This document shows positions 53,968-62,915 of a stretch of DNA of 64,000 nt, one piece after another. The position numbers and the translations under genes are program-made. Source of the DNA: Algimonas ampicilliniresistens. Lineage in GTDB: Bacteria; Pseudomonadota; Alphaproteobacteria; Caulobacterales; Maricaulaceae. The first letter of the stretch is position 1. Each line of letters opens with the position of its first letter. The notes beneath the pieces are model-generated. The model was not told where the DNA came from, ran no database searches, and was given only the letters and a program-made list of their open reading frames with translations. Location: positions 1 to 64,000 of the forward strand of contig NZ_BSNK01000001.1 in NCBI RefSeq assembly GCF_030159955.1, written 5' to 3'.

Positions 53968-55155
53968 ATGAAAAAGCTTATCCTCACCGCGGCTGTGCTG
54001 CCGCTCGTCGCAGCAGGCATCACGGGCTGCTCCGCCTCTGGCATCACCAAGGTCGCGCAAATGGCCGACCAAGCGCGCAAGGTTCAGAAAACCGCCGCGA
54101 CGGTCGAGCAGGTCACGGGGCAAGATATGGGCATGATCGCCGATCCGCTGAACATGAAGGGCCGGGCCGAAGCGGCGGAGGCCGCAGCAACGGCTGAAAC
54201 CGTTGCCGCACTCGAAAATGCTGCGCCGATCAGTGCCGCGCCGATGGCCGTCGAGATGCGCAAAACCAGCGGCAAGACAAAGGTCCTGTCCATGCGGCCG
54301 AAACTCGCCATTGTCGGCTATAATGTCGCCGCCTTCACCGAAGGCAAAGTCAAAGGCACGGCGCGCGGCGGCCTGTTCGGCAATAGCCAAGGCGCGTCCT
54401 CGACCATGGAATTGATCAGCTCGGGCATTGATGCGGGTCTAGTCCAGCGCGTCGCAGACGCTGCGTCCGACGATCTCGTCGCGCAGCTAACCGCCGCTGG
54501 TTTCGATGTGGTCGAGCCTTACGGCGTGTCCCAAGCGGCGAATAATAGCGTCATGAAAGCGGGCGCCGCGCCGATGATGCGCAAGCTGATGACCTATAAG
54601 GGCGAGAAGATGAATGCCATCGTCGCCGGGCCGTCCACTTACGGCTTCCGCGTGGTCAATAGTGGTGTCGCCAAAGGCGGTTTTGCGGGTCTGTCAGAAA
54701 TTGGCGGCAATGCTCCGGCCAAGCTGGGCGCGGAACTGGATGCGGTTCTGGTTCAACCGACCATCGTGCTCGACTTCGCCAATATGAAAGCCAACCGAAC
54801 CATCGGGACGAAAGCGACCTCATCCGCTGAGCTGGCTTTCTCGCTCGACCCGATGTCCTCTATTCAGGTCCATGCCTCCAAGGGCAAAGGCCTGAACTGG
54901 CTGACTTACGGAACCAAGAAAGGGGCTGCGTCCGACGCACCTTTTGCGATCCTTGGCGACAAAGACTCAAAGAGCAATTCTCTGGAACAAGGTCTCGGCG
55001 CGGCGCTCGGCATGGGCGTTCGCAATAAGAAGACCACGACCCAATCCGTGATCATCGACTCAGAGCGGTACGAAGCGCTCGCGCTCTCAGCGGCCAAAGG
55101 CTGGAACACAGCCTTCGTCGCCCAAGCCGTCGCAGCGCGCACCGCACAAAGCTGA
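53968..55155 (+). CDS. Lipoprotein of unknown function
   Basis: A 395-residue lipoprotein: signal MKKLILTAAVLPLVAAGITGC with lipobox, start supported by GAAAGGGCG. The mature part has a helical segment (VAQMADQARKVQKTAATVEQV) and then alternating beta-rich sequence (KLAIVGYNVAAFTEGKVKG; PTIVLDFANMK). No family is recognised. It ends with a good terminator before the BlaI gene. Confidence 0.8.
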   Translation: MKKLILTAAVLPLVAAGITGCSASGITKVAQMADQARKVQKTAATVEQVTGQDMGMIADPLNMKGRAEAAEAAATAETVAALENAAPISAAPMAVEMRKTSGKTKVLSMRPKLAIVGYNVAAFTEGKVKGTARGGLFGNSQGASSTMELISSGIDAGLVQRVADAASDDLVAQLTAAGFDVVEPYGVSQAANNSVMKAGAAPMMRKLMTYKGEKMNAIVAGPSTYGFRVVNSGVAKGGFAGLSEIGGNAPAKLGAELDAVLVQPTIVLDFANMKANRTIGTKATSSAELAFSLDPMSSIQVHASKGKGLNWLTYGTKKGAASDAPFAILGDKDSKSNSLEQGLGAALGMGVRNKKTTTQSVIIDSERYEALALSAAKGWNTAFVAQAVAARTAQS

Positions 55156-55212
55156 TCTCCTCAGCCATTTGCGGCCCCCTGTCGTCCACGGGGCGCAATT
55201 CCGGGACGATAG

Positions 55213-55243
55213 CCGGTCTCTTCGAAAGGAGAGGCCGGTTTTT
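55213..55243 (+). terminator. Rho-independent terminator after the lipoprotein gene
   Basis: CCGGTCTCT (55213-55221) pairs with AGAGGCCGG (55230-55238, one G-T pair), followed by TTTTT. It separates the lipoprotein gene from the BlaI unit. Confidence 0.82.
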
Positions 55244-55279
55244 CTTGCCGGATCATCGGCAATCCACCCCCGTGATATT

Positions 55280-55314
55280 TATAATTGACTTATGGTGACA
55301 CGTGTCACCATAAG
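55280..55314 (+). promoter_or_regulatory. blaI-type promoter with 26-bp perfect palindrome
   Basis: A TATAAT -10 box (55280-55285) is followed directly by a 26-bp perfect palindrome (55289-55314; half-site GTGTCACCATAAG) that covers the expected start site. It is immediately upstream of a BlaI-family repressor gene and is its probable autoregulatory operator. A TTGACT at 55285-55290 is an alternative -35. Confidence 0.75.
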
Positions 55315-55319
55315 GCGAC

Positions 55320-55712
55320 ATGAAACCGTCTTCGTCTGAACTTGTCATCCTCAAACATCTTTGGGCCTGTGGCGCGCAGAGCGTTGGTGAGATTCATACG
55401 GCGATTAAGGATGGCCTCGGGTGGTCTCGGTCTTCCTCACGCAAAACGATTGAGCGGATGGTGGAGAAGGGCCTGTTGAGTGTTCGCGAAGAACATGGGC
55501 TCAACATCTACCGCGCCAAAGCCAAAAAGATCCCGACCCTTGCGGGTCTGATCCAGAGTTTCGCCGCCGACGTGCTCGCGCTGGATGGGCCGCTCCCGGT
55601 CTCCAACCTCGTCAAAAGTCAATTGCTCTCGGACGAAGAACTGGCCGAACTCGACGCGGTTCTGAAAGATGCCGCTGATACAGACGACGACACGCAAGAC
55701 GGGGAAGAGTAG
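55320..55712 (+). CDS. BlaI/MecI/CopY-family transcriptional repressor
   Basis: A 130-residue winged-helix repressor. SSELVILKHLWACGAQSVGEIH and the recognition part WSRSSSRKTIERMVEKGLLSV fit the BlaI family; the C-terminal half should dimerise and be cleaved by the partner protease. The ATG lies 6 bp past the palindrome. The M56 peptidase gene starts at the next base after its stop. Confidence 0.93.
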   Translation: MKPSSSELVILKHLWACGAQSVGEIHTAIKDGLGWSRSSSRKTIERMVEKGLLSVREEHGLNIYRAKAKKIPTLAGLIQSFAADVLALDGPLPVSNLVKSQLLSDEELAELDAVLKDAADTDDDTQDGEE

Positions 55713-57269
55713 ATGACCCTGCTGCTCACCTTCCTGCTTGGCATGGCCTGTGTCAGCGCCGCGCTCTATGCGGGCGCGCGCCTGTTCCTCCACCTGGATG
55801 AACGGGCCGAGCAATGGCCGCTGCTCTGGGCAACAGGACTGTTGCTCAGCGTATTGATCCCGCTTGCCGGCATTGCGCTGCTGCTGATGCCGGACTGGGC
55901 GCCGACCCCGAGCTTCGAAATACTATCATTGCATGAACCGCTCAATTCGTTGGGACATTCGCTCGGGTTCATCCCCGACCTTGAGCCAACAACCGCCTAT
56001 AGTGCGGAGATTGTCACTCTGGCGACGGTGAGCAAATTCCTCGCCGTAATCTACTTGATCGGTCTTGCCGTAAACCTCGTGAAGCTGGCCTTCGGGCGCG
56101 TTCGCATTCACCGCCTGATCGACTTAGCGGACCCGCTCGGCCCGTGGAGCGGAGACGACGTTTTACTCTCGCCCGCCGCCCAATCGCCCTTTGCTTGGAC
56201 CCCTTTCGGCCAGCCGCAGCATTCCAGAATCGTCATTCCCGAAAGCTATACGCGGCAAATGAGCCAAGACAGTTTGAACGATATTCTAACCCATGAACGC
56301 ACGCATATTGAACGGCGTGACGATGAGTGCGGGCTAATCCTGCGGACCTTGCTCTGTATGTGCTGGATCTCACCCTTCGCACATGGCCTGTTTGGGCGTT
56401 GGTCTCAAAGTACAGAAATTCGGTGCGACATGGCGGTCACGGATGGTCGCACCCCCAAAATGCGGAAAGCCTATGCAGACACATTGCTGCGGGCGCTCCA
56501 CATAGTGGCGGGCCGGGTAGTGCAATACCCGGCCGCCTCCTTCTCAACCCACCGTATTAGGAACGAAAAGATGAGAATTACGCATATCATGAAGGGCACG
56601 CGCCCAACATACAAGCGCGGCCGCGATAAGGCCCTGCTCGGTCTAGCGGCCACGGCGATTACCGTTGTCGGCATGATCAGCATTTCCACCACGGCCAGCG
56701 CCGGAGACTCCGCATCCCAAACCACAAGCGCTCCCGACACGTCTAAAGCCGATAAAGCGACCAAGGCACCAAAATCCCCCAAAGCAGATAAGGCTACGAA
56801 AACCGACAAATCCAGTAAGGCACACAAAGCGACCAAGGCCCTCAAGGTGGGCAAGAAACATGTGTCCAGCGCGATGGTCTCGGGTCGTTTGACATCAACC
56901 TTTGGCCCCGCCGCTGACCCGTTCAATAAGGGCAAAATGCGGGACCATTATGGGATCGATATCGCCGCCCCGCTCGGCACGCCGATCTACGCCCCGGCCA
57001 ACGGGATCATCACCGCCGCAACCAACGTCTATGACGGGAAACCCGCTTACGGAACTGTCGTGGTTCTGCAGACGGATGACGGGGTTCAAACCGTGTTCGC
57101 CCATCTGGACAGCTACACGGTCCGCGCAGGCCAGAGCGTCACGCAAGGCACCCAAATCGCTACGGTCGGCAGTAGTGGAAAAAGCACCGGACCCCACGTC
57201 CATATCGAGACTTATCAGAACGGAACCCGGCTTGATCCGCAGGGCGTCTGGCCGCTGCAAGGCGGATAG
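55713..57269 (+). CDS. BlaR1-like M56 peptidase fused to M23 endopeptidase
   Basis: A 518-residue protein. The N-terminal part has several membrane helices (about 1-60 and 100-125) and the M56 zinc motif HERTH at residues 194-198. A helix near 308-325 follows, then a Lys/Ala/Asp-rich linker (345-378). The C-terminus (390-515) is an M23 peptidase with HYGID (His412, Asp416), AHLD (His464) and HVHIE (His495, His497). BlaR1 homologues sense beta-lactam and cleave BlaI, but here the penicillin-binding domain is replaced by a peptidoglycan-hydrolase module. It should sense or cut cell wall outside the membrane. Confidence 0.92.
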   Translation: MTLLLTFLLGMACVSAALYAGARLFLHLDERAEQWPLLWATGLLLSVLIPLAGIALLLMPDWAPTPSFEILSLHEPLNSLGHSLGFIPDLEPTTAYSAEIVTLATVSKFLAVIYLIGLAVNLVKLAFGRVRIHRLIDLADPLGPWSGDDVLLSPAAQSPFAWTPFGQPQHSRIVIPESYTRQMSQDSLNDILTHERTHIERRDDECGLILRTLLCMCWISPFAHGLFGRWSQSTEIRCDMAVTDGRTPKMRKAYADTLLRALHIVAGRVVQYPAASFSTHRIRNEKMRITHIMKGTRPTYKRGRDKALLGLAATAITVVGMISISTTASAGDSASQTTSAPDTSKADKATKAPKSPKADKATKTDKSSKAHKATKALKVGKKHVSSAMVSGRLTSTFGPAADPFNKGKMRDHYGIDIAAPLGTPIYAPANGIITAATNVYDGKPAYGTVVVLQTDDGVQTVFAHLDSYTVRAGQSVTQGTQIATVGSSGKSTGPHVHIETYQNGTRLDPQGVWPLQGG

Positions 57270-57287
57270 AGGCGCGAAACCTTGGAG

Positions 57288-57317
57288 GCCCGTTCGATGA
57301 TTAAGAGTCGGACGGGC
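57288..57317. terminator. Hairpin between convergent genes
   Basis: GCCCGTTCGA (57288-57297) pairs with TCGGACGGGC (57308-57317), with one mismatch and a 10-nt loop. It sits between the M56-M23 gene and the convergent lipoprotein gene. The U-run is weak on both sides. Confidence 0.4.
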
Positions 57318-57905
57318 TTATTGGCCCATCTGTTGTTCGCGGGCTTTGCGGCCGCCGAGGCGGATGATCAGAATGACCGCTGTGGCTAGGGTCGTGATCA
57401 GCAGGAACAGGGCAAGAAATTTGAACAGGCGGGTGCGGCGCACTTGATCCTCTCGCATGGGCGACGTGTCTGAGCGGGATGCATTGATGGCGCGCAGGGC
57501 GCAGCAATCCCCATCATCGGTCAGCGTATGCGCGGTCTGGACCAAGAAATAGCCGTCTTCAAAGGCCAGTTCATAGGCCAAATTATAAGTCCCGCGCCGG
57601 ACCGCGCCTTGCGTGTCGGAATAGGCCTGCTCAGTCGAGCCGATCACGCCGACCACATCGCGCGAAACTTCTTCGCCGTTCGGCACATTGGCGGCCATAC
57701 GCTCGATCTGTTCTCGGAATTCGGGATTGTCCCGCTCTTCCGGGAAGGCATCGAAAATGAACTCCGTGTCGCCCGCGATCAGTTGGTCAATCTGCGCATT
57801 GATCTCAGCGCGCACATCATCCGGCACACGCTTTTCGCTCATCGCCTCCATCGAGCAGGCGGAGAGCAGGGCGGCGGTGAGCAGAAGGAGAAAAGCGCGG
57901 ATCAT
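57318..57905 (-). CDS. Lipoprotein with C-terminal membrane helix
   Basis: A 195-residue protein. MIRAFLLLLTAALLSAC is a lipoprotein signal; the longer frame to 57992 adds unrelated residues. The middle (about 40-150) has no recognised family, and a hydrophobic helix (FKFLALFLLITTLATAVILII) precedes the C-terminal RLGGRKAREQQMGQ. Two adjacent cysteines (GDCCAL) are present. The function is unknown. Confidence 0.75.
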   Translation of the reverse strand: MIRAFLLLLTAALLSACSMEAMSEKRVPDDVRAEINAQIDQLIAGDTEFIFDAFPEERDNPEFREQIERMAANVPNGEEVSRDVVGVIGSTEQAYSDTQGAVRRGTYNLAYELAFEDGYFLVQTAHTLTDDGDCCALRAINASRSDTSPMREDQVRRTRLFKFLALFLLITTLATAVILIIRLGGRKAREQQMGQ

Positions 57906-58029
57906 GCGCGCTCCATAACGGGCGAAACAAACCGCTCCAAGATGAAAGCGCTGAGAAAGCTCTATCCGCCAAGGGCCGCGCAGTAGCCACACCTCTTAAA
58001 GGTGTGCTGCGACAGACATCTTGTTTCTG

Positions 58030-59430
58030 TTATTCGTTTCCAGAAAAAATCAGTGTCGTGCGTGTTCCCTCATCTCCGCTTTCTAAGCGAGTCTCAGCTT
58101 TGAGTTGGTCGGAGAACGAATCGATAAGTCTCTGCCCCAGGCCAGAATCAACCCGTGCCGATGGGTCAATACCCACACCATCATCCCATATTTCTAGGAC
58201 TAAATTATCATCCTCCTGTTTAAGCGATACGCCCAGTTCGCCTGTCTCTCGATCCTTGAAGGCATATTTTAAACTATTCGTCGCTAATTCATTGACGATT
58301 AAGCCGAGCGGAACAGCGATAGCTGTCGACAAGGGCATCGCAGCGACATCTGTTGTTACAGCAATATCGATCTCGCGCGTTTCAGATGACGACTCCAAAA
58401 GATTGCTCAGCACACCTTCCAAATATTTCTGTGAATCGACCTCAGCGACAGCACCCGTTCGAGACAGGGTTTTGTAGAGCAGGCCCAACGATGTGATGCG
58501 TGCGCGCATGCGTTCGAATGCGGTCCGGCATTCCTTATCCGTCATTTTGGAACGCTCTGCGCCGACTATGGCGCCAACCATGGCCAGATTGTTCATCACG
58601 CGATGGTTCAATTCTTCAAGAAGCGTGTTGGAAAGCTCGAGCGCGTGTTCGCGTGCCTGTTCCGCCGCCTTGCGTTCGGTAATGTCCTGCATGGCCAGAA
58701 GCAGCGTTTTCGTGCCGTTGCCTTTGCGATAGATCTTCCGTGCATTGAGCAGAATGGTTTTATGCCCGATCTCTGGAAAGGTGTGACTGACTTCGTAGTC
58801 CACGACCTCCGATTGCGTAGGAATTACGCTGGTCAAGAGGTGAATAAGTTCCGGTACCGCCCATTGGCCGTTTCCGAGGTCCCAAAGCTTTTCGCCAATT
58901 GTATCGTCCGGCTCGACCAAGAAAGTTTGATAAAATGCGCGACTAGCCTCGATAATGCGGAGGTCCCCATCCAGCACCAGCATGGGTTCGCGTAAGGTCT
59001 GCACCATGCCCGTCATGATCCGCTTCTGTCGGTCTAGCTCATGGGCCATGAGCTCGGTTTCGGTAATGTCTTCAATCGCGACAAGAATGCGTTTTGATCC
59101 ATTCCCGCGTCGGACAGTCTTGCGCGCATTGAGACGCATGACCCGCCGACCAATGTCTTCAAAGACATGGTCGACCTTATGCTCCTCAATCGACTCATTT
59201 TTTTCGATGATCGTGTTCAAGGGGTCTAACAAGGCCGGAATGTTCCATTGACCGTTGCCGAGATCCTTAAGGGGACGTCCGATTGTGGCCTCGCGAGAGA
59301 CATGAAACGTCTCAAAAAAGCGATCATTGGCATATTCGACGACAAGATCGATATCGAGCACGAGTAGACTTTCCCGCAATGTCGCGACAATTTCTTCGGC
59401 GTCAATCAACTCTATGACTCGTTCATTCAT
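58030..59430 (-). CDS. PAS-PAS histidine kinase of HisKA_2/HWE-like type
   Basis: A 466-residue soluble kinase. Two PAS-like domains (about residues 10-125 and 140-255) share the LGNGQW motif. The dimerisation helix ELNHRVMNNLAMVGAIV carries the phospho-acceptor His of the HisKA_2/HWE class, and LIVNELATNSLKYAFKD plus EIWDDGVGID form the ATPase. Such kinases often feed the general stress response in alphaproteobacteria, which is inference here. The start is uncertain; a TTG at 59487 in frame gives 485 residues. It lies next to dnaA. Confidence 0.88.
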   Translation of the reverse strand: MNERVIELIDAEEIVATLRESLLVLDIDLVVEYANDRFFETFHVSREATIGRPLKDLGNGQWNIPALLDPLNTIIEKNESIEEHKVDHVFEDIGRRVMRLNARKTVRRGNGSKRILVAIEDITETELMAHELDRQKRIMTGMVQTLREPMLVLDGDLRIIEASRAFYQTFLVEPDDTIGEKLWDLGNGQWAVPELIHLLTSVIPTQSEVVDYEVSHTFPEIGHKTILLNARKIYRKGNGTKTLLLAMQDITERKAAEQAREHALELSNTLLEELNHRVMNNLAMVGAIVGAERSKMTDKECRTAFERMRARITSLGLLYKTLSRTGAVAEVDSQKYLEGVLSNLLESSSETREIDIAVTTDVAAMPLSTAIAVPLGLIVNELATNSLKYAFKDRETGELGVSLKQEDDNLVLEIWDDGVGIDPSARVDSGLGQRLIDSFSDQLKAETRLESGDEGTRTTLIFSGNE

Positions 59431-59626
59431 TATGTGGGCTCGACTGCTTCCGTTACGAAGTGCGGAAAGCAATCGTTTCTTAGGCAATCCTATAACAGGT
59501 AAATCCTATTGGAATAGGCTCGCTTACGCGGCCATCTCAGTAGGCATACGTCCCACAGAGCGTGCGAGGTTGAGCGTAAGGGCGAGGTAGCGGTCTTCAC
59601 CGCCGAGCCGCTATTTAGCACACCAT

Positions 59627-61120
59627 TTACCCCTTTAGCGCGTCTTCGACAGCCTTGACCTGCGCGTCGAATGTCACGTCGTCACTGCGCAATTGGGTGA
59701 TGCGTTTGACGGCATGCATGACGGTGGTGTGGTCGCGTCCCCCGAAGCGACGACCAATGTCGGGCAGGGACCGTTTGGTCAGCTTCTTGGACAGATACAT
59801 GGCGACTTGGCGCGGACGGGCAACGGCCCGGGCGCGGCGTTTAGAACTCATATCTGTCAGGCTGATCGAAAACGCTTCGCATACGGTGCGTTGGATGCGG
59901 TCCACGGTCAGGCGTTGACCCGTCATATAGCGACTATCCGACAGGGTTTCCTGCACAGTTTCGAGCGTGATCGGTGTGCCGAGAAATTCGCTCTGCGCGA
60001 CGATCTGATTAAACGCGCCTTCGAGGTCGCGCGGCGTGACATTCATGCGCGCGGCGAGATGATCGCGAGCCGGTTGCGGAATAGCGAGGCTGGCGTGACC
60101 CTGTTCGCGGCGACGCGCAATTAGTCGGTCGAGAATGCGCAAGCGCAGCTCATAATCAGCCGGGCCGATTTTGCAGACGAGGCCTGACGACAGATAGCTT
60201 TTTAACCGATCAGACGCTTTCTCGATTGTATCGGGATGGCGATCGGACGCGATTAGGATCTGGCGGCCGGCACCGACCATGCTGATGATCGTGTGCAGTA
60301 GTTCTTCTTGGCTCGCGCTTTTGTCGGCGATGAAATGGCAGTCATCGATGATGAGCAGGTCAACATCGCGTAGCGAGGCTTTGAAGGCACTCATGCCCTC
60401 GCGGCCTGATCCGCGCACGCTGGCGACGAATTGAGCGACGAAATCTTCAGCCGAGACAAATTTGACGCGGCGGGCTGGGTCACGCTCTGTGACTTCCGCC
60501 TCAATCGCGTGGAGAATATGGGTTTTGCCCATGCCGTTCGCGCCGTGAAGCATGATTGGGTTATATTGCGGGACCTGATTGCCGATCACTTGCCGCGCGA
60601 CAGCAACGGCGAGCTCATTGGAGGCACCGACAACGAAATTTTCGAGCGTAAAGCGTTTGCGAGCCAGTTCGGACACAGGGGCGAGCGTCATTTTTGTCGC
60701 CCGTGCCGCAGGGCTTGATCCACTGCGTGCGCCGGGAATGCCGGGCAGGCTTGGACGGGCGCTATCGGGGTCCGCCCCCCGGCGTGAAGTCGGGCGTGAG
60801 CCAGAGACAACGCGAACCGCACGCGGCGGGTCAACCCGGTCATGCTTTTCCCACAGCCGACTGATTGTATCCGCATAATGCGTGTTGATTTTCGTGGCGA
60901 CGAAACTGGACGGGGCCGACAGGGTCACCGTGTGCGCATCCGCTGTCTGGATGAAGAGTTGACCCGTCCAAGCGCGGTGGACATTGCGACCGAGTGCTCG
61001 ACCTAAGTCGGCATCCACGGCCTTCCACGTATTATGCGCACTCTGGATCGGCGGCTCTCCTGTATAGAGATCCGGTACCGTTTCAGTCTGCGGTTTGACC
61101 GGATCACTGACGTTAGCCAT
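59627..61120 (-). CDS. dnaA: Chromosomal replication initiator DnaA
   Basis: A 497-residue DnaA. Domain I (1-95) is divergent, and domain II (about 96-150) is Arg/Ser/Pro-rich. The AAA+ domain has Walker A GANGMGKT (193-200) and LLIIDDCHFI. Domain IV ends with GGRDHTTVMHAVKRI, which contacts DnaA boxes. DnaA opens oriC. Upstream lies a 464-bp intergenic region with seven GANTC sites, then rpsT. Confidence 0.98.
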   Translation of the reverse strand: MANVSDPVKPQTETVPDLYTGEPPIQSAHNTWKAVDADLGRALGRNVHRAWTGQLFIQTADAHTVTLSAPSSFVATKINTHYADTISRLWEKHDRVDPPRAVRVVSGSRPTSRRGADPDSARPSLPGIPGARSGSSPAARATKMTLAPVSELARKRFTLENFVVGASNELAVAVARQVIGNQVPQYNPIMLHGANGMGKTHILHAIEAEVTERDPARRVKFVSAEDFVAQFVASVRGSGREGMSAFKASLRDVDLLIIDDCHFIADKSASQEELLHTIISMVGAGRQILIASDRHPDTIEKASDRLKSYLSSGLVCKIGPADYELRLRILDRLIARRREQGHASLAIPQPARDHLAARMNVTPRDLEGAFNQIVAQSEFLGTPITLETVQETLSDSRYMTGQRLTVDRIQRTVCEAFSISLTDMSSKRRARAVARPRQVAMYLSKKLTKRSLPDIGRRFGGRDHTTVMHAVKRITQLRSDDVTFDAQVKAVEDALKG

Positions 61121-61584
61121 CTACATCACTCCAAACGCAACAAGTGGGTTCACATAGGTAAACCCTTGGAATTCAACAATTTTTAAAGGGGAGTTTCCTG
61201 CTTCGGGCCCCATCCGATGCTTGAAAACTCCGAAAGCGGTCTACCCTGACTGCCCTCCCGTCGATCTGTTAAACACGACTCTTTCGGGCACCGTCAACGG
61301 CAGAATTATGCGAATCGGCAGGAAAGAAAAGTTGACTCTAAAAAAGGCAAGAATCGCAAGATTCTAGCCGTCAGAAAAACGTCACATCCACAGAAAAAAA
61401 TTTTCGAGACTCAGCTTTTGTTTCGGTTCCGAAACGCTGACGCGGTCTGGATCAGGATAGAATCGGTTTTGTTGCGACAAAAATGAACAGGTTCAGCCTG
61501 CGTCGTGGTTCTCCGTAGACCAGATACAAAAAAGCCGGGCAAAGGGCGCCCGGCTTTTTAAACATCAATGTCGGACGCAGAGCT
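61121..61584. promoter_or_regulatory. dnaA upstream control region with GANTC cluster
   Basis: A 464-bp AT-rich stretch between dnaA and rpsT, both on the minus strand. It carries seven GANTC sites within 188 bp (61277, 61312, 61334, 61351, 61360, 61408, 61460) and one DnaA-box-like ACATCCACA (61384-61392, 7 of 9 to TTATCCACA). It must hold the dnaA promoter; an origin role is possible but only one box was found. CcrM methylation of GANTC regulates dnaA in Caulobacter. Confidence 0.65.
61529..61559 (-). terminator. Rho-independent terminator after rpsT
   Basis: AAAAAGCCGGGC (61529-61540) pairs with GCCCGGCTTTTT (61548-61559) around a 7-nt loop. On the minus strand the T-run follows the stem, 26 bp past the rpsT stop. 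It isolates rpsT from the dnaA promoter region. Confidence 0.92.
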
Positions 61585-61848
61585 CTAGCTGAGCGCCTTA
61601 CACCGTGATGACAGGCGGGAGATTTTCCGCGCTGCCGTGTTCTTGTGATAGACGCCGCGGGAAACCGCGCGCATCAATTCCGGCTCGGCCAGTTTCAGAG
61701 CCGCGTTTGCCGCAGACTTGTCGCCCGCGCTCAATGCGTCTTCGACGCGGCGCAGGAAGGTCCGAACGCGTGAGCGACGAGCCTGATTGACCGCCGTTTT
61801 GCGTTCCATCTTACGGACATTTTTCTTTGCAGATGACGTATTCGCCAT
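61585..61848 (-). CDS. rpsT: 30S ribosomal protein S20
   Basis: An 87-residue S20. [39 protein letters not shown] is a typical Lys/Arg-rich start, and [18 protein letters not shown] is the conserved end. It binds 16S rRNA helix 44. Location upstream of dnaA is common in alphaproteobacteria. Confidence 0.98.
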   Translation of the reverse strand: MANTSSAKKNVRKMERKTAVNQARRSRVRTFLRRVEDALSAGDKSAANAALKLAEPELMRAVSRGVYHKNTAARKISRLSSRCKALS

Positions 61849-62054
61849 GATTGTCTTTCGTCAGTGTTCAAAATAAAGAGAGGCCCGCCACCAGAGAAAT
61901 TCGGAGGGCAGGCCGTCATTCGGTGGGCGAGATAGGCGGCGGTGACGGGTCTGTCAACTGTCAGCGGCACAGGAATAGGCCACCAGCCTTAACCGTCTCA
62001 TCTTCTTATATCCCTACACAGGGATAAGCCCAAAGAGAAAGCGTGGTCTAAGCT

Positions 62055-62831
62055 CTACCGGTGCTTGAAGTGCGGCTTACGCTTCTCAATGAAGGCGTTC
62101 ATGCCTTCTTTCTGATCTTCGGTGGCAAAGAGGGATTGGAACATGCGGCGTTCGAACCGAATGCCTTCGCGCAAGGTCAGCTCGTAGCCTGCATCGATCA
62201 CTTCTTTGAGAATCATATTGGCCGGTTGACTGTGACCTGCAATTTTATTGGCGGCGCCCCGCGCTGTATCCATAAGGTCATCGACGGGGACGACGCGCGC
62301 GACGAGACCTGAATGTTCGGCTTCGGCCGCATCCATCATCCGGCCCGTGAGGCACAAGTCCATCGCTTTGGCTTTGCCGATAGCGCGCGCCAAACGCTGC
62401 GTGCCGCCAATGCCCGGAATAACGCCGAGATTAATCTCAGGCTGGCCGAATTTGGCGGTGTTCGACGCAATGATGAAATCGCACATCATCGCAATCTCGC
62501 AGCCACCGCCCAGCGCATAGCCGGAGACAGCGGCAATGATCGGCTTGCGAAACCGCTCAATGCTACAATGGTTCTGCTCAAAGCGATCCGTCTTGTAGAT
62601 GTCGAGATAATTGTCATCGACCATCTCTTTAATGTCGGCCCCGGCGGCAAAGGCTTTGTCACTGCCGGTCAGGATGACGCAGCCAATGCCGTCATCTGCT
62701 TCCAGCTCGGCCAAGGCGCGCGCGACTTCGCTCATCATCTCGGCATTCAGCGCGTTCAGCGCTTTTGGGCGATTAAGGCGCAGGGTGGCGACGCGGCCAT
62801 CCCGGTCCAGCTCGATCAGCTCGTAAGCCAT
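62055..62831 (-). CDS. Enoyl-CoA hydratase
   Basis: A 258-residue crotonase-family enzyme. AAGADIKEM forms the oxyanion hole, [15 protein letters not shown] has the first catalytic Glu (about residue 115), and [20 protein letters not shown] the second (about 135). It hydrates trans-2-enoyl-CoA in fatty-acid oxidation. Its place between rpsT and mutM is conserved in many alphaproteobacteria. Confidence 0.94.
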   Translation of the reverse strand: MAYELIELDRDGRVATLRLNRPKALNALNAEMMSEVARALAELEADDGIGCVILTGSDKAFAAGADIKEMVDDNYLDIYKTDRFEQNHCSIERFRKPIIAAVSGYALGGGCEIAMMCDFIIASNTAKFGQPEINLGVIPGIGGTQRLARAIGKAKAMDLCLTGRMMDAAEAEHSGLVARVVPVDDLMDTARGAANKIAGHSQPANMILKEVIDAGYELTLREGIRFERRMFQSLFATEDQKEGMNAFIEKRKPHFKHR

Positions 62832-62915
62832 AAAAAGTCTCTCTCGTCTTTGGACGTATAGTTTGGCGAGGGAGCTACACCCGCAGGCTTGGCGCTGGCA
62901 AGAGCGTCAAAGCGG

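Noticed and set aside
61121-61584. Firm oriC annotation.
   Set aside because: Only one weak DnaA-box-like site was seen; in related Caulobacter the origin is near hemE and not at dnaA.
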